Positions 9,292-20,713 of a stretch of DNA of 64,000 nt are shown here, in pieces. The stretch is from contig NZ_VFRA01000001.1 in assembly GCF_006788895.1 (NCBI RefSeq), positions 124,001 through 188,000 on the forward strand. Reading direction: 5' to 3'. Numbering within the stretch: position 1 is the stretch's first letter; every line of letters starts with the position of its first letter. The translations under genes and the position numbers were made by a program. Source of the stretch: Rhodoglobus vestalii. Lineage in GTDB: Bacteria; Actinomycetota; Actinomycetes; Actinomycetales; Microbacteriaceae. The notes below the pieces were generated by a model. That model saw only the letters and a program-made list of their open reading frames with translations. It did no database searches and was not told where the DNA came from.

Positions 9292-12165
9292 GTGACTACA
9301 CCACAGTCGATACCCAATTCTCACCTCAGCGTCCGCGGCGCTCGAGTCCACAATCTCAAGAATGTTGACCTCGAAATACCCCGCAACTCTCTTGTCGTAT
9401 TTACCGGACTCTCCGGGTCTGGCAAGTCGAGCCTCGCCTTCGATACGATCTTCGCTGAAGGACAGCGCCGCTACGTTGAGTCTCTCTCTGCATACGCGCG
9501 CCAATTTCTCGGTCAGGTCGACCGCCCAGATGTTGACTTCATTGAGGGCTTGAGCCCGGCAGTATCCATCGACCAAAAATCGACGAACCGTAACCCGCGT
9601 TCGACCGTAGGCACGATCACTGAGATTTACGATTACATGCGCCTCTTATGGGCACGTATCGGCGTTCCGCACTGCGCTGTGTGTGGCGAAAAAATCGAGC
9701 GCCAGTCGGTGCAGCAGATCGCGGATCAGCTCATGAAGTTAGACAGCGGCACCCGGTATCAAGTGGTCAGCCCCGTTGTTTCGCAGAAGAAGGGCGAGTT
9801 CGTCGACCTCTTCGCAGAGCTTGCGTCGAGTGGATACTCACGAGCAATCGTTGACGGTGAGGTCGTTCAGTTGAGTGATCCGCCCAAGCTCAAAAAGCAG
9901 TACAAGCACGACATTTCTGTGGTTGTTGACCGCCTCGTTGCCAGTGATGACATCCTTACGCGTCTCACTGACTCGCTTGAAACGGCGCTGCGACTGACCG
10001 ATGGAACCGTCGCAATTAATTTCGTAGACGAAGAGGGGAATGCCGCGTGGCGATCGTTCTCAGAGAAGTTGTCCTGCCCGAATAACCACCCCGTCCAGCT
10101 CACCGAAATTGAGCCACGAACGTTCTCGTTCAACGCACCGTTCGGCGCCTGCCCCGAGTGCTCGGGTCTGGGTACGCGTATGTCGATCGACCCCGACCTT
10201 CTCATCGCCGACGACTCGGTGAGCCTGTCCGAGGGCGCAATCCTGCCGTGGGCGAACTCAGGTAAGGGCCTCTACAACTATTTTGAGAAACTTCTTGGCG
10301 GCTTAGCCAACGATCTCGATTTTTCGCTCGATACCCCGTGGGGCGAGCTCCCCGAAGATGTTCGCGACGCGATCCTCACGGGCAACAATTTCAAGGTTTC
10401 GGTGAAGTGGAAGAACCGTTACGGCCGAGAGATGAAGTACTCGACCGGCTTCGAAGGGGTAATCCCGTACATCGAGCGCAAGTACCTGGAGGCTGAGACT
10501 GACGTTCAGCGTCAGCGTCATGCCGCCTATCTGCGTGAAATTCCGTGTCCCGTGTGCCAGGGTAAGCGGCTCAAGCCTGAAGTGCTCGCGGTGACCGTAG
10601 CTGACCGCAGCATTTCAGATATTTGTGAGTTGAGCCTCATCGATGCTTATGGCTTCATGAACGGCGTCACTCTCTCGGAGCGTGATGCACGCATCGCCGC
10701 CCAGGTACTGCGCGAGATTCGACTTCGGCTGGAGTTCCTGGTCGAGGTCGGCTTGAGCTACCTCAACCTCGCGCGAGCAGCGGCCACCCTGAGTGGTGGT
10801 GAAGCCCAGCGCATCCGCTTAGCAACCCAGATCGGTTCTGGTCTCACTGGCGTTCTCTATGTCCTCGACGAGCCCAGCATCGGTCTTCACCAGCGAGACA
10901 ATCGTCGATTGATCGAGACCCTCGTCAAACTGAAGAATCTCGGTAATACCCTTATTGTCGTCGAGCATGACGAAGACACCATCCGCACCGCAGACTGGAT
11001 CGTTGACATTGGTCCGGGTGCAGGTGAACACGGTGGTGAGGTTGTTCACTCGGGGTCGTATGTCGACTTACTGAAGAATACGAAGTCGATCACCGCGGAC
11101 TACCTTTCGGGTCGTAAAGCTATTGAGACTCCCAAGAAGCGTCGAACGATTGATCGCGAACGGCAGGTCGTTGTCGAGGGGGCACGAGCAAATAACCTCA
11201 AGAACGTGACGGCAAAATTTCCGCTCGGCACGTTTACCGCCGTGACGGGCGTGAGCGGATCCGGCAAATCAAGCCTTGTGAACGACATTCTTTACAAGGT
11301 ACTCGCGAACGAGCTCAACGGTGCCCGACAGATCCCGGGTAAACACACTCGGGTCACTGGGCTCGAGAACCTCGACAAGGTGGTGCATGTTGACCAGAAC
11401 CCCATCGGTCGCACTCCGCGGTCAAACCCAGCAACGTATACGGGTGTTTTCGACAAAATTCGTACGCTTTTTACAGAGACGGCGGATGCCAAAGCTCGCG
11501 GCTATCTTCCCGGACGCTTCAGTTTCAATGTGAAGGGTGGCCGCTGCGAGAACTGCTCCGGTGATGGAACAATCAAGATTGAGATGAACTTCCTGCCCGA
11601 CGTTTATGTGGCCTGCGAAGTCTGTGGCGGTGCTCGTTATAACCGCGACACGCTCGCGGTGAAATACAAGTCGAAGAACATTGCCGAAGTGCTCGACATG
11701 CCGATTAGTGAAGCTGCTGAGTTCTTCGAAGCTATTTCGAGCATTCACCGCTATCTCAAGACGCTGGAAGAGGTTGGGCTTGGCTATGTGCGACTCGGTC
11801 AAAGTGCCACGACACTGTCTGGTGGGGAGGCGCAGCGAGTCAAGCTTGCCACGGAACTGCAGAAACGATCGATGGGGCGCAGCATCTATGTGCTCGACGA
11901 GCCAACAACGGGTCTACATTTCGAGGATGTACGCAAACTGCTCTTGGTGCTCAATGGGCTAGTTGACAAGGGAAATACTGTCATTGTTATCGAACATAAT
12001 CTTGATGTGATCAAGTCTGCAGATTGGATCATCGACCTCGGACCCGAAGGTGGTGCTGGCGGGGGCGAGTTGTTGTTCACGGGCACGCCAGAAAAACTCG
12101 CAAAGGCGAAGGACAGCCACACCGGCCAGTTTCTCGCAGAGGTGCTCAGTGGAAACCGTGTCTAG
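9292..12165 (+). CDS. uvrA: Excinuclease ABC subunit UvrA
   Basis: The damage-recognition ATPase of nucleotide excision repair. The 957-residue product has two ABC ATPase modules: Walker [10 protein letters not shown] near residue 40 and GVSGSGKSS near 653, with LSGGEAQR signatures near 500 and 842. CxxC zinc motifs are visible (CAVC, CPEC, CPVC, CENC, CEVC), including the zinc-hairpin block [10 protein letters not shown]. The frame is open 25 codons upstream, but the GTG at 9292 starts [21 protein letters not shown], matches the family length and has the -10 box at the leaderless distance. Confidence 0.98.
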   Translation: MTTPQSIPNSHLSVRGARVHNLKNVDLEIPRNSLVVFTGLSGSGKSSLAFDTIFAEGQRRYVESLSAYARQFLGQVDRPDVDFIEGLSPAVSIDQKSTNRNPRSTVGTITEIYDYMRLLWARIGVPHCAVCGEKIERQSVQQIADQLMKLDSGTRYQVVSPVVSQKKGEFVDLFAELASSGYSRAIVDGEVVQLSDPPKLKKQYKHDISVVVDRLVASDDILTRLTDSLETALRLTDGTVAINFVDEEGNAAWRSFSEKLSCPNNHPVQLTEIEPRTFSFNAPFGACPECSGLGTRMSIDPDLLIADDSVSLSEGAILPWANSGKGLYNYFEKLLGGLANDLDFSLDTPWGELPEDVRDAILTGNNFKVSVKWKNRYGREMKYSTGFEGVIPYIERKYLEAETDVQRQRHAAYLREIPCPVCQGKRLKPEVLAVTVADRSISDICELSLIDAYGFMNGVTLSERDARIAAQVLREIRLRLEFLVEVGLSYLNLARAAATLSGGEAQRIRLATQIGSGLTGVLYVLDEPSIGLHQRDNRRLIETLVKLKNLGNTLIVVEHDEDTIRTADWIVDIGPGAGEHGGEVVHSGSYVDLLKNTKSITADYLSGRKAIETPKKRRTIDRERQVVVEGARANNLKNVTAKFPLGTFTAVTGVSGSGKSSLVNDILYKVLANELNGARQIPGKHTRVTGLENLDKVVHVDQNPIGRTPRSNPATYTGVFDKIRTLFTETADAKARGYLPGRFSFNVKGGRCENCSGDGTIKIEMNFLPDVYVACEVCGGARYNRDTLAVKYKSKNIAEVLDMPISEAAEFFEAISSIHRYLKTLEEVGLGYVRLGQSATTLSGGEAQRVKLATELQKRSMGRSIYVLDEPTTGLHFEDVRKLLLVLNGLVDKGNTVIVIEHNLDVIKSADWIIDLGPEGGAGGGELLFTGTPEKLAKAKDSHTGQFLAEVLSGNRV

Positions 12166-12235
12166 TCTGAGTGGTGTCGATGTCTTCGGTATCGCAGCGT
12201 AAGCGATAACCGGGTGAAAAGCAAAGGGGAGTCGG

Positions 12236-14164
12236 ATGGCTGAGACGGTCAGTTGGCGCCCACGTGCGGCCGACATTCCTGCGCAGCCCGGTGTCTACCG
12301 TTTCACTGACGAACGCGCGCGCGTGCTTTATGTTGGCAAAGCGAAGAACCTACGTTCTCGGCTCAGCAACTACTTTGCGCCGTTGTCGTCCTTGCACGAA
12401 CGAACTCGCCGCATGGTGCTCTCCGCCACGAATGTCGAATGGACAATTGTCGGCAATGATTTCGAAGCGCTGCAACTCGAATACACCTGGATCAAAGAGT
12501 TCGACCCGCCCTTCAACGTTCAATACAAAGACGATAAGTCCTATCCGTACCTTGCGATAACGATGGGGGATGACGTACCTCGCGTGCTGGTAACGCGAAA
12601 TCGCAATCTACCGAATGCTCGCTACTTCGGTCCATACTCTCGAGCGTGGGCCATCCGCGACACCGTCGATGTCATGCTCAAGGCTTTTCCGATGCGCAGC
12701 TGTTCACAGTCGGTGTACAAGCGGGCCCAGCAAACAGGTCGACCGTGCCTTCTGGGGGACATCGGAAAGTGTGCTGCACCGTGTGTTGGGCGCGTCACTC
12801 TTGAGGAACACAAATCGATTGCACTCGACTTTGCCTCGTTCATGGCAGGCAACGACTCGCGGATGCTCAAATCGATCCGTGAACGGATGGCCCGCTCAGC
12901 GGCAACCCAAGATTACGAGTCTGCCGCCCGCTATCGGGACCAAATCGGCGCGATGGAGACCGCCCTAGCGAAGAACCAGATCGTTCTTTCGGACGATGTC
13001 GACGCAGACTTTTTCGGGATTGCTCATGACGAGCTTGCGGCAGCCGTGCAACAGTTCGTGGTGCGCGGTGGCCGGATTCGCGGGGTTCGTGGCTGGGTTG
13101 TCGACAAAGAACTTGATGTCGATCTTGGCGGGCTCGTCGAGTCGGTACTTCAGAATGCTTATGACGACACATCTCCTCCTCGGGATGTTCTTGTTCCTGC
13201 TCTGCCGGAGGACAGCACAGTGCTGGAGGAGTGGTTGGCTCAACGCCGGAGGCTAGGCGCCCGAGTGAGATTGCGCGTTGCTCAACGCGGCGAGAAGGCA
13301 GCCTTGGCACAGACCGTCGAAACCAACGCAAAGAACGCTTTGCTGCTGTATAAGTCAAAACGCAGTGGCGATTTTGTCGCACGGTCGCAAGCGTTGGCCG
13401 ATATTCAGGAGGCTTTGGGCATGACCGAAGCGCCTTTGCGCATGGAGTGCTTCGATGTTTCCCATCTCTCGGGCACAAATGTCGTTGCCTCTATGGTGGT
13501 CTTTGAGGATGGCCTGCCCAAAAAACAGCACTATCGGCGCTTCAATATCGGTGAAACCACTGATGACACTGACTCGATTTATCAAGTTCTCAAGCGTCGG
13601 CTCGCGTACCTTGCGGCAGGCTCCGCGGTCCCGGATGCTGCCGCCGCGGAGTTGCTAGTGGGCACGAACGAGGAGATGCAGGTCGACGCTGTTGAGCCAC
13701 CTGCGGCTTCGGCCAAGTTCGCCTATCCACCCCAACTTCTATTGGTGGACGGGGGCCAGCCTCAGGTGTCAGCTGCGCAACGGGCGCTCGAAGAGTCTGG
13801 CGTATCCGGTATTCAACTCGCAGGAATTGCGAAACGGCTCGAAGAGATTTGGTTGCCCAACTCTGATTTCCCGGTTATCCTTCCGCGCAATAGTGATGCT
13901 CTTTTCCTCATCCAGCGGTTGAGAGATGAGGCCCATCGTTTCGCAATCGCCCACCAGCGGCAGCGTCGATCTCGAGATGTCTCTTCGGTTCTCGTGACAG
14001 TTCCGGGCCTAGGTCCAGCGCGAATTAAAGCGATTCTTCAGCATTTTGGATCTGTGGCGCGACTGAGAACTGCCTCGGTTGAGGAGATTATTCAGGTTCC
14101 TGGAGTTGGCGCCTCAACTGCCGCGGCAATCGTTGAGAAGCTCACACGACCCGACCTCGGGTAG
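12236..14164 (+). CDS. uvrC: Excinuclease ABC subunit UvrC
   Basis: The dual-incision nuclease of nucleotide excision repair. The 642-residue product contains an N-terminal GIY-YIG nuclease domain (about 15-95, with GVYRF and LYVGKA) for the 3' cut and a UVR domain (about 205-240) that binds UvrB. An RNase H-like domain (about 390-560, [12 protein letters not shown]) makes the 5' cut, and a C-terminal helix-hairpin-helix pair (about 580-640) binds DNA. The ATG is preceded by AAAGGGGAG. rapZ follows 12 nt later and whiA after it, the order widely conserved in actinobacteria. Confidence 0.98.
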   Translation: MAETVSWRPRAADIPAQPGVYRFTDERARVLYVGKAKNLRSRLSNYFAPLSSLHERTRRMVLSATNVEWTIVGNDFEALQLEYTWIKEFDPPFNVQYKDDKSYPYLAITMGDDVPRVLVTRNRNLPNARYFGPYSRAWAIRDTVDVMLKAFPMRSCSQSVYKRAQQTGRPCLLGDIGKCAAPCVGRVTLEEHKSIALDFASFMAGNDSRMLKSIRERMARSAATQDYESAARYRDQIGAMETALAKNQIVLSDDVDADFFGIAHDELAAAVQQFVVRGGRIRGVRGWVVDKELDVDLGGLVESVLQNAYDDTSPPRDVLVPALPEDSTVLEEWLAQRRRLGARVRLRVAQRGEKAALAQTVETNAKNALLLYKSKRSGDFVARSQALADIQEALGMTEAPLRMECFDVSHLSGTNVVASMVVFEDGLPKKQHYRRFNIGETTDDTDSIYQVLKRRLAYLAAGSAVPDAAAAELLVGTNEEMQVDAVEPPAASAKFAYPPQLLLVDGGQPQVSAAQRALEESGVSGIQLAGIAKRLEEIWLPNSDFPVILPRNSDALFLIQRLRDEAHRFAIAHQRQRRSRDVSSVLVTVPGLGPARIKAILQHFGSVARLRTASVEEIIQVPGVGASTAAAIVEKLTRPDLG

Positions 14165-14176
14165 TCTTGGATTACC

Positions 14177-15052
14177 ATGGAACCCGTTACCGAACAGCAA
14201 GAGATGCTCATCGTGACCGGTATGTCAGGTGCCGGCAGATCGACTGTAGGAAACACGCTAGAAGATCTTGGCTGGTACGTGGTTGATAATCTTCCTCCCC
14301 AAATGTTGCTTCCCCTGGTGGACCTCGCTCATCGTGCGGGTGACTCGTTGCCTCGAGTGGCTGCGATCATCGATGTCCGCGGCGGCAAGCGATTCTCAGA
14401 TGCCCAAGACGCAATCCAGTCGCTTCGCGCATCAACCTCGCTGAGGGTTCTATTTCTTGACGCCGAAGACGCGGCATTAGTGCGCCGTTTTGAGCAGGTA
14501 AGACGACCGCACCCACTTCAGGATGACGGCACACCACTCGATGGAATTGCTGCGGAACGTATCCGGATGGCCGAAATTCGCTCCAGCAGCGACATCATCA
14601 TAGACACCACCGATCTCAACATTCACCAGCTCGCAACGACGATCGTCGAGAAGTTCGCTACAGAGAATGACGCGGGCCTACGTATTACTATCGAGAGCTT
14701 CGGGTTTAAATATGGACTTCCCGCTGATGCCGATATGGTGGCTGATTGCAGGTTCTTGCCGAATCCTTTTTGGGTTCCCGAGCTCAAGGCCCTAGATGGC
14801 CTCGATGAGCGCGTGCGAGCGTATGTGGTCGGAGCAGCGGGAGCCCAAGAGTTTGTCGCAGACTATGCGCGAGCGCTTGAACCCGTTTTTGCGGGCTACC
14901 AGCGTGAGAATAAGCGGCACGCAACGATCGCGATCGGCTGTACCGGTGGAAAACATCGATCAGTGGCGATTGCAGAAGAACTTTCAGCTATTTTGAGCGG
15001 CTTGCCCGGAGTTGCTGTCAATATCAAACATCGGGATCGCGGACGAGAGTAG
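14177..15052 (+). CDS. rapZ: RapZ/YvcJ-family nucleotide-binding protein
   Basis: A 291-residue RapZ-family protein. In E. coli, RapZ is an RNase E adapter controlling glmS; in actinobacteria the role is not settled. The N-terminal P-loop reads GMSGAGRST (about 15-23), with Arg where the Walker A lysine is usual. It is followed by the family hallmark WYVVDNLPPQML. The C-terminal domain carries CTGGKHRSVAIAE (about 254-267) and HRDRGRE at the end. It lies 12 nt after uvrC; a TAGTCT box overlaps the uvrC stop and may add a local promoter. whiA follows directly, without the yvcK gene often found between them. Confidence 0.93.
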   Translation: MEPVTEQQEMLIVTGMSGAGRSTVGNTLEDLGWYVVDNLPPQMLLPLVDLAHRAGDSLPRVAAIIDVRGGKRFSDAQDAIQSLRASTSLRVLFLDAEDAALVRRFEQVRRPHPLQDDGTPLDGIAAERIRMAEIRSSSDIIIDTTDLNIHQLATTIVEKFATENDAGLRITIESFGFKYGLPADADMVADCRFLPNPFWVPELKALDGLDERVRAYVVGAAGAQEFVADYARALEPVFAGYQRENKRHATIAIGCTGGKHRSVAIAEELSAILSGLPGVAVNIKHRDRGRE

Positions 15053-15097
15053 ATTACTCATCCATGAAGACCGCCACCGTGGAAGGAAGGCCAGTTA

Positions 15098-16078
15098 GTG
15101 GGACTAACTGCTGAAGTCAAAGACGAGTTGGCACGAATTCAGGTGGGCAAGACGACCGAGCGTGCTGCTGAACTTGCAACAATCTTGCGTTTCTCGGGCG
15201 GACTGCATCTGATCTCTGGACGTATTGCCGTTGAGTCTGAGCTGGAAACCGAACTTCTTACGCGTCGAGTACGCCGCGATATTGCTGAACTCTATGGGGT
15301 GCGATCCGAAGTATCTCGTGTTGCGTCATCTGGCGGGCGGCGCTCCAACAGTCTTCTCGTCCGGGTTCTCGATGGGGGAGAAACCCTGGCACGCCAAACA
15401 GGTTTGCTCGATGCGCGGCGGCGACCCATACGCGGTCTGCCAAACCGTGTAACGACAGGAGGGCGCGGCGAACTTGCTGCTGTCTGGCGGGGTGCTTTTC
15501 TCGCGGCAGGCTCGCTCACCGACCCTGGTCGATCGGCGGCACTCGAGGTCACGTGTCCGGGAAACGAAGCAGCGATGGCGCTTGTCGGCGCTGCTGGCCG
15601 ACTTCGTGTCGCAGCAAAAGCTCGCGAAGTTCGGGGTGTACACCGGGTTGTTGTTCGCGATGGCGAAGCGATCAGTACGATGCTCACCATCATGGGCGCC
15701 GAGACCACCGTCATTAGCTGGAATGAGTTGCGTCAGCGCCGAGAGGTTCGAGCAACAGCAAACCGTCTGGTGAATTTTGATGATGCGAACCTGCGTCGTT
15801 CGGCTCAGGCGGCAGTCGCCGCTTGCTCGCGTGTCGAGCGCGCACTGGAGATCTTGGGCGACGACGTTCCCAAGCATCTTCGCTACGCTGGCGAACTTCG
15901 TCTAAGCCATCGCGATTCAAGCTTGGATGAGCTTGGACACCACGCTGACCCTCCGATGACCAAAGATGCCGTCGCCGGCCGCATTCGACGACTCTTGGCA
16001 ATGGCCGATAAGCGAGCGAGCGATCTTGGGGTGGCAGGAACGGATGCAAACTTGCCATCTGAGATGGAGGAAGCATAG
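15098..16078 (+). CDS. whiA: Developmental/cell-division regulator WhiA
   Basis: A 326-residue WhiA, an actinobacterial and Firmicute DNA-binding protein. It combines an N-terminal fold derived from LAGLIDADG endonucleases (about 90-215, with [14 protein letters not shown]) and a C-terminal helix-turn-helix (about 280-315, [17 protein letters not shown]). In Streptomyces it acts with WhiB on division and sporulation genes; in non-sporulating relatives a cell-division role is likely (inference). The GTG start is preceded by GGAAGGAAGG. It is the third gene of the uvrC-rapZ-whiA run. Confidence 0.96.
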   Translation: MGLTAEVKDELARIQVGKTTERAAELATILRFSGGLHLISGRIAVESELETELLTRRVRRDIAELYGVRSEVSRVASSGGRRSNSLLVRVLDGGETLARQTGLLDARRRPIRGLPNRVTTGGRGELAAVWRGAFLAAGSLTDPGRSAALEVTCPGNEAAMALVGAAGRLRVAAKAREVRGVHRVVVRDGEAISTMLTIMGAETTVISWNELRQRREVRATANRLVNFDDANLRRSAQAAVAACSRVERALEILGDDVPKHLRYAGELRLSHRDSSLDELGHHADPPMTKDAVAGRIRRLLAMADKRASDLGVAGTDANLPSEMEEA

Positions 16079-16117
16079 CGTTCCTGGCAGACGACGCGAG
16101 TCTCCGACGTACGTGGT

Positions 16118-16123
16118 TAGACT
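16118..16123 (+). promoter_or_regulatory. Probable -10 element of sodA
   Basis: TAGACT lies 63 nt before the sodA ATG. It would give a leader of about 55 nt that contains the hairpin at 16136-16161. I see no clear -35 element. Confidence 0.35.
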
Positions 16124-16135
16124 GGAAGTATCCCG

Positions 16136-16161
16136 CCTGCGTGGCTTGCCAGCCGCGCAGG
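16136..16161 (+). promoter_or_regulatory. Hairpin in the sodA leader
   Basis: CCTGCG pairs with CGCAGG, and the inner TGGC pairs with GCCA, with a four-base bulge on one side. The structure ends about 13 nt before the AGGAGG of sodA. It may be a leader structure or a weak terminator for whiA. Confidence 0.4.
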
Positions 16162-16186
16162 ATTCACGATTCTAGGAGGACTTCCG

Positions 16187-16813
16187 ATGGCTGAATACAC
16201 CCTTCCCGAACTTTCATACGATTACTCGGCGCTTGAGCCGAGTATCAGCGCCACGATCATGGAGTTGCACCACAGCAAGCATCATCAGGCCTACGTTACT
16301 GGCGCAAATGCGGCGATCTCGGGCCTTGCAGAAGCTCGGGATTCTGGAGATCTTTCCAACGTAAACAAGCTTGAAAAGGATCTCGCTTTCAACCTCGGTG
16401 GACACGTTAACCACTCGGTTTTCTGGACGAACATGTCACCGAACGGGGGAGACAAGCCAACAGGTGATCTCCAGAGCGCGATCAACGATCATTTCGGATC
16501 ATTCGACAAATTCACCGCGCACTTCACTGCAACTGCGCTGGGCGTCCAAGGGTCTGGGTGGGCAGTGCTCGCCTGGGACTCCATTGGTGAGCGCTTGATC
16601 ATTGTGCAGTTCTTCGACCAGCAGGGCAACCTTCCCGCAGGAATCGTGCCGCTGCTGATGCTTGATGTCTGGGAGCACGCGTACTACCTCGACTACAAGA
16701 ATGTCCGTGCTGACTACGTCAAGGCGTTCTGGAACATCGTTGACTGGGCCAACGTTCAAGACCGCTTCAGCGCCGCGCGCTCAAAGACAAACGGTCTGCT
16801 GCTACTCTCGTAG
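16187..16813 (+). CDS. sodA: Superoxide dismutase, Mn/Fe family
   Basis: Converts superoxide to oxygen and hydrogen peroxide in the cytoplasm. The 208-residue product has the metal ligands in the expected places: His near residue 27 in [11 protein letters not shown], His near 81 in [10 protein letters not shown], and the Asp/His pair in [11 protein letters not shown] (about 165-175). No signal peptide is present. The sequence resembles Mn-type enzymes, but I cannot exclude cambialistic metal use. A strong AGGAGGA SD precedes the ATG. It lies between whiA and gap and has its own probable promoter and a following hairpin. Confidence 0.96.
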   Translation: MAEYTLPELSYDYSALEPSISATIMELHHSKHHQAYVTGANAAISGLAEARDSGDLSNVNKLEKDLAFNLGGHVNHSVFWTNMSPNGGDKPTGDLQSAINDHFGSFDKFTAHFTATALGVQGSGWAVLAWDSIGERLIIVQFFDQQGNLPAGIVPLLMLDVWEHAYYLDYKNVRADYVKAFWNIVDWANVQDRFSAARSKTNGLLLLS

Positions 16814-16823
16814 CGGCATCGTG

Positions 16824-16841
16824 GCCGGGTTAGGCCCCGGC
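16824..16841 (+). terminator. Hairpin after sodA
   Basis: GCCGGG and CCCGGC form a 6-bp GC-only stem around a 6-nt loop, 10 nt after the sodA stop codon. There is no clear U tract, so this is a modest call. Confidence 0.45.
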
Positions 16842-16906
16842 TTAAGTCCTGTCTCCGCTAAATGTATTACCCCACCACTACAGTACGACGCGTCCTAGAC
16901 GCCTGA

Positions 16907-17926
<1,020 letters not shown>

Positions 17927-17936
17927 CCCCACGAAA

Positions 17937-19154
17937 ATGAGCTTTAGAACTCTTTCAGCACTTCCAGATCTTCGTGGAAAACGGGTCATCGTGCGCTGTG
18001 ACCTTAATGTTCCTCTGAAAGATGGACAGATCACCGACGATGGTCGCATCCGTGCGTCCCTGCCGACCCTGAATATGCTCCTTAATAAGGGCGCTCGAGT
18101 CGTCGTTGTTTCGCATCTCGGCCGTCCCGGCGGTGAACCGAAGGCGCATTACAGTCTAGAGCCAGTCGCCCACCGGCTTTCGGAGCTTCTCGGAAAGGCT
18201 GTCGCCTTCGCCGAGGACACCGTTGGCGATTCCGCAGAACAGGCTGTTGCAGAACTCGCAGACTGTGGGATAGCGCTGCTAGAGAATTTGAGGTTCAATC
18301 CCGGTGAAACCTCCAAGTCAGAGACAGAACGCGAAGAGTTTGCGTCACAACTTGCTCGTTTCGGCGATGTGTTTGTCTCTGACGGTTTCGGTGTAGTTCA
18401 CCGCAAGCAGGCAAGCGTGTTTGAGCTTGCAAAGATCTTGCCAAGTGCTGCCGGTTTGCTTATCGAGACCGAACTTGACGTACTCGAGCGACTAATGGTT
18501 ACCCCAGAGCGGCCGTACACAGTCGTTCTGGGAGGCTCCAAGGTCTCCGACAAACTCGACGTCATCGGCTCTCTGCTTCCCCGAGTTGATTCGCTCCTGG
18601 TTGGTGGCGGCATGCTTTTCACTTTTCTTGCGGCTCAGGGACACAAGGTCGGGGCGAGCTTGCTTGAGACGGAGCAGCTAGATACGGTTACTCGGTATTT
18701 AGAACAGGCGCGAGAGCTCGGTGTGGAGATCATCCTCCCCACCGATGTGGTTGTAGCCGAAGCTTTCGGTGCTGACGCGGCTCATGAGGTAGCTGCTGCC
18801 GATCAGATCGAGAATACCGAATTTGGGTCCGGCGGAATTGGCCTCGACATTGGGCCCGACACTGCGGCACGATTCGCGGAGGTCGTGAGATCATCCAAGA
18901 CGGTATTCTGGAACGGACCGATGGGAGTCTTTGAATTCCCGGCATTTGCTGCGGGTACTGAAGCAATAGCCAAGGCACTTGCCGAGACCGACGGGTTTGG
19001 AGTCGTCGGCGGCGGCGACTCGGCGGCCGCGGTGCGGGCGTTAGGGTTTGACGACGACCAGTTTGGTCACATTTCTACGGGCGGTGGAGCCAGCCTCGAA
19101 TTTCTCGAAGGTAAGCCACTACCCGGACTGGAGGTACTCGGATGGCAAAGCTAA
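17937..19154 (+). CDS. pgk: Phosphoglycerate kinase
   Basis: Transfers phosphate between 1,3-bisphosphoglycerate and ADP, giving 3-phosphoglycerate and ATP. The 405-residue product has the N-terminal substrate motifs VIVRCDLNVPLKDG and SHLGRPGGEP. The C-terminal nucleotide domain contains VLGGSKVSDKLDVI and the GGGDSAAA loop. Its end overlaps the start of tpiA by 13 nt in another frame, so the two are probably translationally coupled. Second gene of the gap-pgk-tpiA operon. Confidence 0.98.
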   Translation: MSFRTLSALPDLRGKRVIVRCDLNVPLKDGQITDDGRIRASLPTLNMLLNKGARVVVVSHLGRPGGEPKAHYSLEPVAHRLSELLGKAVAFAEDTVGDSAEQAVAELADCGIALLENLRFNPGETSKSETEREEFASQLARFGDVFVSDGFGVVHRKQASVFELAKILPSAAGLLIETELDVLERLMVTPERPYTVVLGGSKVSDKLDVIGSLLPRVDSLLVGGGMLFTFLAAQGHKVGASLLETEQLDTVTRYLEQARELGVEIILPTDVVVAEAFGADAAHEVAAADQIENTEFGSGGIGLDIGPDTAARFAEVVRSSKTVFWNGPMGVFEFPAFAAGTEAIAKALAETDGFGVVGGGDSAAAVRALGFDDDQFGHISTGGGASLEFLEGKPLPGLEVLGWQS

Positions 19155-19939
19155 AGCGTGTTCCATTGATCGCCGGAAACTGGAAGATGAATCTCGACCA
19201 TCTTCAGTCCATTGCTTTCGTGCAGAAATTAGCATGGACCCTCAAGGATGCAAATCACGATTTTGGTTCCGATGGTGCTGAAGTTGTCGTGTTCCCCCCG
19301 TTCACTGATTTACGCTCCGTGCAGACGCTCGTCGCAGCAGACAAGCTCAGGGTGCGTTTCGGCGGTCAAGACCTATCCGAACACGATTCAGGCGCGTATA
19401 CGGGGGAGATTTCGGGGGCCTTTCTCTCCTCGCTCGATTGTCGTTACGTTTTGGTCGGTCACTCCGAGCGTCGCACGATGCATGGAGAGACAGATGAGCA
19501 GCTCTCAAGAAAAGTTACCGCAGCGATTAGGCACGGGCTTGTTCCCGTCCTATGCGTTGGAGAAACTGCCGATGACCTCGAACAGCACGGGCCGAGCGCT
19601 GTTCCTGTCGCCCAACTCAAGGCCGGGCTCGCAGGAATCTCTGGTGAACCGGAGATCGTCGTTGCGTACGAGCCGGTGTGGGCGATCGGCTCAGGAAAGG
19701 CGGCCACACCTGAACAGGCCGAGCAGGTCGCCGGGCGCCTCCGCGAGACTCTTGCAGAGGTAGTTGGAGAGAATGTAGCCGCAGCAACCCGAATCCTGTA
19801 CGGCGGTTCGGTAAAGTCGGCGAACATTGCTAGTTTGATGAGGGAGCCCAATATTGACGGCGCACTCGTCGGTGGCGCGAGCCTTGAGGTTGCGGAATTT
19901 GCAAGCATTTCGCGCTTCTCCAAGCACGTCGGCACCTAG
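19142..19939 (+). CDS. tpiA: Triose-phosphate isomerase
   Basis: Interconverts dihydroxyacetone phosphate and glyceraldehyde-3-phosphate. The 265-residue product shows NWKMN near the N-terminus, the catalytic His in GHSERR (near 103) and the catalytic Glu in the signature AYEPVWAIG (near 178). The phosphate-binding loop GGSVKSAN is at about 221. The ATG lies inside the end of pgk. secG follows 46 nt later. Confidence 0.98.
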   Translation: MAKLKRVPLIAGNWKMNLDHLQSIAFVQKLAWTLKDANHDFGSDGAEVVVFPPFTDLRSVQTLVAADKLRVRFGGQDLSEHDSGAYTGEISGAFLSSLDCRYVLVGHSERRTMHGETDEQLSRKVTAAIRHGLVPVLCVGETADDLEQHGPSAVPVAQLKAGLAGISGEPEIVVAYEPVWAIGSGKAATPEQAEQVAGRLRETLAEVVGENVAAATRILYGGSVKSANIASLMREPNIDGALVGGASLEVAEFASISRFSKHVGT

Positions 19940-19985
19940 ACGTTATACTGTTCGAGGCCTGTACGGCCTGTTCGAAAGGTTTTTT

Positions 19986-20234
19986 GTGGAAATTCTCCAG
20001 GTTGTGTTGCAGGTACTGCTCGGTATTACGAGTCTGCTGCTCACACTTCTCATCCTGCTCCACCGCGGTCGCGGTGGAGGCCTCTCCGATATGTTCGGCG
20101 GGGGAGTAACGTCCAACCTCGGTGCTTCGGGAGTTGCCGAGCGCAACCTGAACCGCATCACCGTGATCCTCGGTGTGGTATGGATCAGTTGCATCGTCGT
20201 GCTGGGGCTCATTACCAAGTTTGACGGCGCTTAG
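19986..20234 (+). CDS. secG: Preprotein translocase subunit SecG
   Basis: The small SecG subunit of the SecYEG export channel. It is 82 residues with two membrane helices (about 1-24 and 53-76) joined by the Gly-rich loop GGGLSDMFGGG typical of SecG. The frame stays open far upstream into tpiA, but the GTG at 19986 starts the first helix (VEILQVVLQVLLGI) and has a GAAAGG SD 6-8 nt before it. It is placed after tpiA, as in most actinobacteria. Confidence 0.93.
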   Translation: MEILQVVLQVLLGITSLLLTLLILLHRGRGGGLSDMFGGGVTSNLGASGVAERNLNRITVILGVVWISCIVVLGLITKFDGA

Positions 20235-20266
20235 AAACCTTCATCCTCACTAGACAAGGGAACACA

Positions 20267-20629
20267 GTGGTATCAGGCGGTAGTGCAATTCGCGGGTCGC
20301 GCGTTGGTGCGGGTCCCATGGGCGAACAAGATCGTGGCTTTCATGCTGAGCGTGTTCGAGTTTCTTACTGGGATGCACTCGGCAACGAAACAGTTCGCTC
20401 TTTTGCAGCCAACCTCCCCGAAGAGGAAATACCTGAGACGATCGACTCTCCCTCATCAGGCCTCCCCGCAGGGCGAGACAAGGAGAATCCGCCGACGGTC
20501 GCGAAGCTCGCTCCCTACAAAACCCATCTTGCATACGTGAAAGAGCGTCGCAGCGATGAAGAGGCTGCTGAGTTGCTTGAAGAGGCGCTTCTCCAGCTTC
20601 GCACTCGTCGCGGAACCGTAACTTCCTAG
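20267..20629 (+). CDS. rbpA: RNA polymerase-binding protein RbpA
   Basis: An actinobacterial RNA polymerase-associated protein that stabilises open complexes by contacting the sigma factor and promoter DNA. The 120-residue product keeps the N-terminal IRGSRVGAGPMGE and the C-terminal sigma-interacting helices YKTHLAYVKERRSDEEAAEL. The core, which in Streptomyces RbpA is a zinc-binding fold, has lost its ligands: SYWC reads SYWD, NGHE reads GNE, and DCPRCG reads DSPSSG. Reported as a finding. The GTG start has an AAGGG-type SD. It lies 32 nt after secG. Confidence 0.93.
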   Translation: MVSGGSAIRGSRVGAGPMGEQDRGFHAERVRVSYWDALGNETVRSFAANLPEEEIPETIDSPSSGLPAGRDKENPPTVAKLAPYKTHLAYVKERRSDEEAAELLEEALLQLRTRRGTVTS

Positions 20630-20645
20630 CAGGCATTGACAGGTG

Positions 20646-20674
20646 GTGGCCCCAACTGAATCTGTCGGGGCCGC
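20646..20674. terminator. Hairpin between rbpA and pgl
   Basis: GTGGCCCC and GGGGCCGC form an 8-bp stem with one wobble and a 13-nt loop. It lies between the convergent ends of rbpA and pgl and could serve both strands. Confidence 0.5.
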
Positions 20675-20713
20675 TAGCTATTTAAGCCGTGGAATGCACC
20701 ACGCTGGCGGTGA

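Noticed and set aside
5900..9292. SOS control of uvrB and uvrA
   Set aside because: I looked for GAAC-N4-GTTC in the upstream regions of both genes, and of dinB, and found none. Only imuA' has a box.
12867..13478. 203-codon minus-strand frame inside uvrC
   Set aside because: The protein is Arg/Pro/Ser-rich, typical of a shadow frame in GC-rich coding DNA, and uvrC is intact over this region.
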